This document shows positions 6,892-10,037 of a stretch of DNA of 10,037 nt, piece after piece. A program made the position numbers and the translations under genes. The notes beneath the pieces are model-generated. The model made no database searches. It was not told the origin of the DNA and saw nothing but the letters and a program-made list of their open reading frames with translations. Source of the stretch: Marinilabiliaceae bacterium UBA5213 (lineage in GTDB: Bacteria; Bacteroidota; Bacteroidia; Bacteroidales; Marinilabiliaceae); contig DHVH01000154.1 in assembly GCA_002412555.1 (NCBI GenBank), positions 3,974 to 14,010 on the forward strand. Direction: 5' to 3'. Position 1 is the stretch's first letter. Each line of letters starts with the position of its first letter.

Positions 6892-7632
6892 ATGGCAAAC
6901 GGAATACAACTATTTATTACCTGTTTGGGAGAACAATTTTATCCAACCACATTGAAGAATATGGTGCGGATTTTGGAACGGTTGGGTGTTTCGATGGAAT
7001 TTCCGGAAGCGCAAACCTGCTGTGGACAACCATTTTTTAACAACGGGTTTCAGGTTGATGCCCGGAAAGTTGCCCGTACATGGTTAGAATCCTTCAGCAA
7101 ATCTGCGTTACCGGTTGTCTCGCCCTCAGGGTCTTGTGTCGCCACAATCCGACACCATTATCAGGAGCTATTTCCAGCAGGAACGCCGGAACATGATCTG
7201 GTTTTAGACTTACAGTCGCGCACATTTGAATTAACCGAATTTCTCGTTCACCAGCTCAGTGTTACCGATGTAGGTGCGTGTTTTCCCCATAGCGTCACCT
7301 ATCACGCTTCCTGCCATCTTTTGCGGGAAATCGGCATGCGAGATGAACCCAAGATACTTTTAAAAGCCGTGAAAAATCTGGAATTTATTGAATTGGTTGA
7401 AGAAGAGACATGTTGTGGATTTGGTGGTTCCTTGAGTGTATTATATCCGGGCGTAAGCAAAGCCATGATGGAAAACAAGGTAAGACATGTAATTGAGAGC
7501 GGTGCTGAAGTGGTCACTGTGGCAGAAACAGGTTGTTTAATGAATATTAGTGGTGGGCTTAAGCGGGCTGGATCATCCATTCGGGCAATGCACTTGATTG
7601 ATATTCTGGCAGCAGAGGAGCGAGATTTATGA
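6892..7632 (+). CDS. lutA: L-lactate utilisation protein LutA (CCG-domain iron-sulfur subunit)
   Basis: Cysteine-rich subunit of the LutABC complex (YkgE in E. coli, YvfV in Bacillus), which oxidises L-lactate to pyruvate in the cytosol. It is 246 aa, the usual length. It contains two CCG repeats: first C11, C43-C44-G (QTCCGQPFFNNG) and C82; second C141 (YHASCHLLREIG), C174-C175-G (ETCCGFGG) and C215. The same repeat builds the iron-sulfur or disulfide-reducing sites of GlpC, GlcF and HdrB. The start is chosen at AGAGG (6883-6887), 4 nt before the ATG, and places TCLGEQFYP near the N-terminus as in other LutA proteins. A 102-nt gap separates it from the URO-D-like gene, so lut may have its own promoter. 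Its stop overlaps the lutB start (ATGA), implying translational coupling. Confidence 0.93.
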   Translation: MANGIQLFITCLGEQFYPTTLKNMVRILERLGVSMEFPEAQTCCGQPFFNNGFQVDARKVARTWLESFSKSALPVVSPSGSCVATIRHHYQELFPAGTPEHDLVLDLQSRTFELTEFLVHQLSVTDVGACFPHSVTYHASCHLLREIGMRDEPKILLKAVKNLEFIELVEEETCCGFGGSLSVLYPGVSKAMMENKVRHVIESGAEVVTVAETGCLMNISGGLKRAGSSIRAMHLIDILAAEERDL

Positions 7633-9062
7633 GTTCACAACCGGATTATATCCATTTTGGTGCCTACACCGATTCCACACCATCCAATATCGCACAAGCA
7701 GTTGGCTCCGCTGCCAGTCGGGTGATGGGTAACCGTAACTTGCGGGTGGCGGAATTGGAGGATTGGGAAACCATGCGCAATGCGGCTTGCAACCTGCGGA
7801 ATCACACCCTCCTAAATCTGGACTACTATTTGAACCTGGTTGATCAGCAGGTTACTAAAGCCGGGGGGCATGTCCATTGGGCAAAAGATGCCGAAGAAGC
7901 CCGCCAAATTGTAATTAAGATTGCGCAAGAACATCAAGTAAAAACGGCGGTCAAAGTCAAATCTATGGCCACCGAAGAAATCGGCCTGAATGCCGCCATG
8001 CAGGAGCAAGGTATCCAAACTCTGGAAACCGACCTGGGTGAATACATAATTCAAATGGCTGGTTGTGGACCATCTCATATTATCATACCGGCCATTCACA
8101 TGAAGAAAGAAGAAATTGCCGATCTATTTAAAAAAAATTTGGGCGTGGATGCACCCGACGAAGCAACTCAATTGACAGCTACCGCAAGAGAACAACTTCG
8201 TACGCAATTTTTAAAGGCGGATATGGGCATCTCCGGTGCCAATTTCCTCATCGCTGAAAGTGGCACTCTTGTCATTGTTTCAAATGAAGGCAATGGGCGC
8301 ATGTGTACCACACTACCGGACTTGCATGTGGCGGTAGTAGGCATCGATAAGGTTGTTCCGGATTGGGAAAGTGCCGGTCTTTTGTTACGCATGCTAGCCC
8401 GTTCAGCCACCGGGCAAAAAATTACTGCCTATAATTCCTTCATCACCGGCCCACGCCGGGAAGATGGTGAATTTGGTGCCAAAGAATTCCACCTGGTCTT
8501 GCTGGATAACGGACGCAGCCAAATCCTGGCAGACCCGATAGGCCGAGAAACTTTAAAATGTATTCGTTGCGGTTGTTGTTTAAACGTTTGTCCAGTTTAT
8601 AAAAATGTGGGAGGTTTTGCCTATGGTTGGTTTATATCCGGGCCAATCGGCGCTATTTTCACCCCCCAAATTTTAGGCACCCAGGCCGCTGCAGAATTAC
8701 CTTTCGCTTCCTCATTATGTGGTGCCTGTGTGGATGTCTGCCCGGTAAAAGTGCCCTTTACCCAAATTTTGTTACACTTACGGAAGAGGGTCGTAGATGG
8801 CGATGAATTTGCCCAACCCGCCCTTTCTCTTCCTGCCCGCAATGCTGCAAAAATCGGGCGTTTAGCTTTCGGCGTCAACTGGATTTACAGGTTTGGCACC
8901 CGAATTTTACCCGTAGTAACTGCGCCGTTAAGTAAAAAAGGGTGGATCGAAAAACTACCCGCCCCCTTTAATCGTTGGACGCGTGTCCGTCCTTTTCCTG
9001 CTTTTATCGGCAGTTTCCGTTCTTGGTGGCATAAGAACGAAAAAACAAGAAAGGTAGATTAA
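7629..9062 (+). CDS. lutB: L-lactate utilisation iron-sulfur protein LutB (LUD domain + ferredoxin-type domain)
   Basis: Central subunit of the LutABC L-lactate oxidation complex, 477 aa, the family's full length. Residues about 60-300 form the LUD domain, with GISGANFLIAESGTLVIVSNEGNG (GISGAN from residue 200, ESGT at 210-213). The ferredoxin-like domain has C311, C314, C317 and C321 (CIRCGCCLNVCP), followed by the family segment SGPIGAIFTPQ and a second cluster motif C364, C367, C371 (CGACVDVCP). These carry two [4Fe-4S] clusters in homologues. The C-terminal tail is basic and variable. GAGGAG (7615-7620) lies 8 nt before the ATG, and the start overlaps the lutA stop by four bases. Transferred electrons would go to the quinone pool or another carrier not encoded here. 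Confidence 0.96.
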   Translation: MSSQPDYIHFGAYTDSTPSNIAQAVGSAASRVMGNRNLRVAELEDWETMRNAACNLRNHTLLNLDYYLNLVDQQVTKAGGHVHWAKDAEEARQIVIKIAQEHQVKTAVKVKSMATEEIGLNAAMQEQGIQTLETDLGEYIIQMAGCGPSHIIIPAIHMKKEEIADLFKKNLGVDAPDEATQLTATAREQLRTQFLKADMGISGANFLIAESGTLVIVSNEGNGRMCTTLPDLHVAVVGIDKVVPDWESAGLLLRMLARSATGQKITAYNSFITGPRREDGEFGAKEFHLVLLDNGRSQILADPIGRETLKCIRCGCCLNVCPVYKNVGGFAYGWFISGPIGAIFTPQILGTQAAAELPFASSLCGACVDVCPVKVPFTQILLHLRKRVVDGDEFAQPALSLPARNAAKIGRLAFGVNWIYRFGTRILPVVTAPLSKKGWIEKLPAPFNRWTRVRPFPAFIGSFRSWWHKNEKTRKVD

Positions 9063-9063
9063 A

Positions 9064-9705
9064 ATGACCGATACACCTGAACTAATACTGAATGTTGCCC
9101 ACGCACTCGGCCATCAACCTTTGCAGGTCCCACCTCCTCGCCCGGAATTGCCGATCGCACCACTATACAACGATCAGGAACAAGCACTCGACCTATTCTC
9201 AAATGAAATCAGTAAACTCTCTGGTGAATTTCTTCGTTTGAAACTGGCGGATTTGGATACTGCCCTTTCAGATTTGATCAAACACCACAATATTCATAAA
9301 GCAGCCATCTGGCGTGATGACCGTACTGCAAACTACAAGCTCCATAATAAACTCACTTCTTACGGCATCCAACTTATGCCTGCAAATGCAGATAAGAATG
9401 CGTTGGCAACTTGCGATCTGGGCATTACTACAGCGGATTTTTTCATCCCCGAAACGGGCACCATTGGCTTATTGTCTTCCGCCCAAAAACCCAGGCCCGT
9501 TTCTCTGCTCCCCCGCGTTCATTTGGCGATATTAACGAAGGCGGATTTACGGCCCAATCTTTCGATAGGTCTGCAGGAATTCAAGAGCCAACCATACCTT
9601 ACACTCATCTCTGGCCCAAGCCGAACATCGGATATTGAGTTGATCCTTACACTCGGAGTACATGGTCCCAAGAATCTCGTGGTTTGGTTTTTTGACGATG
9701 TATAA
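9064..9705 (+). CDS. lutC: L-lactate utilisation protein LutC (LUD-domain subunit)
   Basis: Third subunit of LutABC (YkgG/YvbY family), 213 aa, slightly shorter than many homologues but intact. The LUD signature is clear: CDLGITTADFFIPETGTIGL (117-136), then the substrate-pocket region RPVSLLPRVHLAIL (144-157) and the C-terminal GPSRTSDIELILTLGVHGPK (184-203). The Ser-Arg-Thr-Ser-Asp-Ile-Glu block is the most conserved part of the family. It begins one base after the lutB stop, with an AAGG-type ribosome site at 9051-9054, completing the lutABC order of Bacillus and many anaerobes. It is required together with LutA and LutB for L-lactate oxidation in Bacillus. A weak hairpin follows 10 nt after its stop. 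It is the last confident gene in the window. Confidence 0.92.
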   Translation: MTDTPELILNVAHALGHQPLQVPPPRPELPIAPLYNDQEQALDLFSNEISKLSGEFLRLKLADLDTALSDLIKHHNIHKAAIWRDDRTANYKLHNKLTSYGIQLMPANADKNALATCDLGITTADFFIPETGTIGLLSSAQKPRPVSLLPRVHLAILTKADLRPNLSIGLQEFKSQPYLTLISGPSRTSDIELILTLGVHGPKNLVVWFFDDV

Positions 9706-9715
9706 TTTTTGACCT

Positions 9716-9739
9716 GATTTGCCTACTTTAAAGCAAGTC
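9716..9739 (+). terminator. Weak candidate terminator after lutC
   Basis: GATTTGC (9716-9722) pairs with GCAAGTC (9733-9739) through a 7-bp stem with one G-U pair and a 10-nt loop. It begins 10 nt after the lutC stop. Only a poor T-rich stretch (TAATATTTGTG) follows, so termination would be inefficient or rho-assisted. It is the best candidate for the end of the lut transcript. Confidence 0.3.
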
Positions 9740-9879
9740 TAATATTTGTGTAATTCGATCCAGTGAATTTTTTCTCCTTCTATAAATTTCAGTTTATTGA
9801 ATGCTTACAAGATAACATAAGATAATTTTCCCATATCAATAGAATACTGTCAGGTTACTGTATTAAAACAATGTGCAAT

Positions 9880-9930
9880 CACTGGTATGGCTGATCAACA
9901 AAATCATCCGCACTGGTTATTGCTGCTCAA
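9880..9930 (+). repeat. Imperfect direct repeat CACTGGT-N3/4-GCTGnTCAA
   Basis: Unit 1 is CACTGGTATGGCTGATCAA (9880-9898) and unit 2 is CACTGGTTATTGCTGCTCAA (9911-9930). By eye, 17 of 20 aligned columns agree, with one single-base gap. The unit starts are 31 bp apart, about three helical turns, as expected for direct binding sites on one DNA face. Confidence 0.55.
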
Positions 9931-9968
9931 TTCTCAATATTTTTATCTTTTTTAGTTTGATTGAGAAT
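9930..9968. repeat. 9-bp inverted repeat ATTCTCAAT / ATTGAGAAT
   Basis: ATTCTCAAT (9930-9938) and its exact complement ATTGAGAAT (9960-9968) flank a 21-nt T-rich spacer. The left arm touches the end of the CACTGGT direct repeat. The right arm overlaps a possible -35 box (TTGAGA, 9961-9966). It could be an operator or an RNA hairpin; no terminator-type T-run follows either arm. Confidence 0.45.
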
Positions 9969-10037
9969 GGGAGGTTTTAAATGGTATTGTTTTAATTTCT
10001 GTGAATTTTTTCACCTGTTCCTTGATTGCACGCTCAA
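9952..10037 (-). CDS. Possible 3' end of a minus-strand gene entering from the right edge
   Basis: On the minus strand one frame is open from the window edge to a TAA at 9954-9952 and encodes 27 residues beginning ERAIKEQVKKFTEIKTIPF. The composition (many Lys and Glu, alternating hydrophobics, no Cys or Trp) looks like a genuine soluble C-terminus. The edge-proximal codons are less AT-rich than the bases beyond the stop. A run this short can occur by chance in AT-rich DNA, and nothing identifies the family. If real, the gene is convergent with lutABC. Confidence 0.3.
   Translation of the reverse strand, partial: ERAIKEQVKKFTEIKTIPFKTSHSQSN
9961..9990 (+). promoter_or_regulatory. Weak candidate sigma-70 promoter near right edge
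   Basis: TTGAGA (9961-9966) and TATTGT (9985-9990) are separated by 18 nt, and a TGg extended -10 element precedes the second box. The match is moderate in an AT-rich stretch. It would drive a + gene beyond the window, and it conflicts with the minus-strand coding interpretation of the same bases. Confidence 0.2.
10001..10014. promoter_or_regulatory. Palindrome GTGAA-TTTT-TTCAC, possible operator
   Basis: This is a perfect 5-bp dyad around four T residues. A near copy, GTGAATTTTTTCTCC, occurs at 9763-9777; it differs from 10001-10015 at one position in 15. Its place just after the candidate promoter would suit a repressor site. It lies within a possible minus-strand reading frame, so it may be coincidental. 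Confidence 0.3.

Larger units (their letters stand above)
9706..10037. other. AT-rich 332-nt stretch without a confident gene, rich in short repeats
   Basis: No complete gene with a sensible start and ribosome site is seen on either strand. It is visibly more AT-rich than the coding part. Contents noted: a weak hairpin (9716-9739); AAGATAA twice at 10-bp period (9809-9815, 9819-9825); TACTGT twice at 11-bp period (9845-9850, 9856-9861); an imperfect 20-nt direct repeat (9880-9930); an inverted repeat (9930-9968); and a GTGAATTTTTTC direct repeat (9763-9774, 10001-10012). It could be a promoter/operator region for a + gene beyond the right edge, or a convergent gap with a minus-strand gene entering from the right. 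Confidence 0.6.

Noticed and set aside
9873..10031. Inverted 9-mers GTGCAATCA (9873-9881) and TGATTGCAC (10023-10031).
   Set aside because: They are 141 nt apart, and a 9-nt match somewhere in 330 AT-rich bases is not surprising by chance.

Overview
The window is a tightly packed bacterial carbohydrate-catabolism locus. Nine complete genes and one truncated gene all lie on the + strand, and base composition by eye is moderate (mid-40s % GC). No rRNA, tRNA, CRISPR array, insertion sequence or phage gene is visible. The combination of a CUT1 sugar ABC transporter, uroporphyrinogen-decarboxylase-like protein, SDR, SMP-30 lactonase, DapA-like aldolase and LutABC is of the kind found in anaerobic or facultative heterotrophs such as Chloroflexota (Anaerolineae), Spirochaetota or Bacillota. 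Anaerolineae is a guess; the sequence does not fix the taxon.

Layout. Bases 1-1304 hold the 3' part of a MalF-type permease and a complete MalG-type permease, 14 nt apart. A hairpin plus T7 overlaps the end of the second permease. Bases 1360-2814 encode a Trp-rich, apparently cytosolic beta-propeller protein of unknown function. Bases 2936-6789 carry an SDR dehydrogenase, a DHDPS/NAL-superfamily lyase, an SMP-30/gluconolactonase-type lactonase and a URO-D-superfamily protein. Bases 6892-9705 are lutA-lutB-lutC, the iron-sulfur L-lactate oxidation complex. Bases 9706-10037 are AT-rich with no confident gene, but they hold several short direct and inverted repeats and possibly the 3' end of a minus-strand gene running in from the right edge.

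How the genes may work together (inference). The transporter imports a sugar or oligosaccharide. The SDR oxidises an aldose to a lactone, the SMP-30 protein opens it to an aldonate, a dehydratase not seen here makes the 2-keto-3-deoxy acid, and the DapA-like enzyme (Schiff-base Lys retained, DapA proton relay lost) splits it into pyruvate and an aldehyde. For a 6-deoxyhexose such as L-fucose or L-rhamnose the aldehyde would be L-lactaldehyde, oxidised to L-lactate, which LutABC converts to pyruvate. This accounts for lut genes beside a non-phosphorylative sugar pathway. The URO-D-like and beta-propeller proteins do not fit any textbook step and are the best candidates for new biochemistry, for example pretreatment of a modified sugar.
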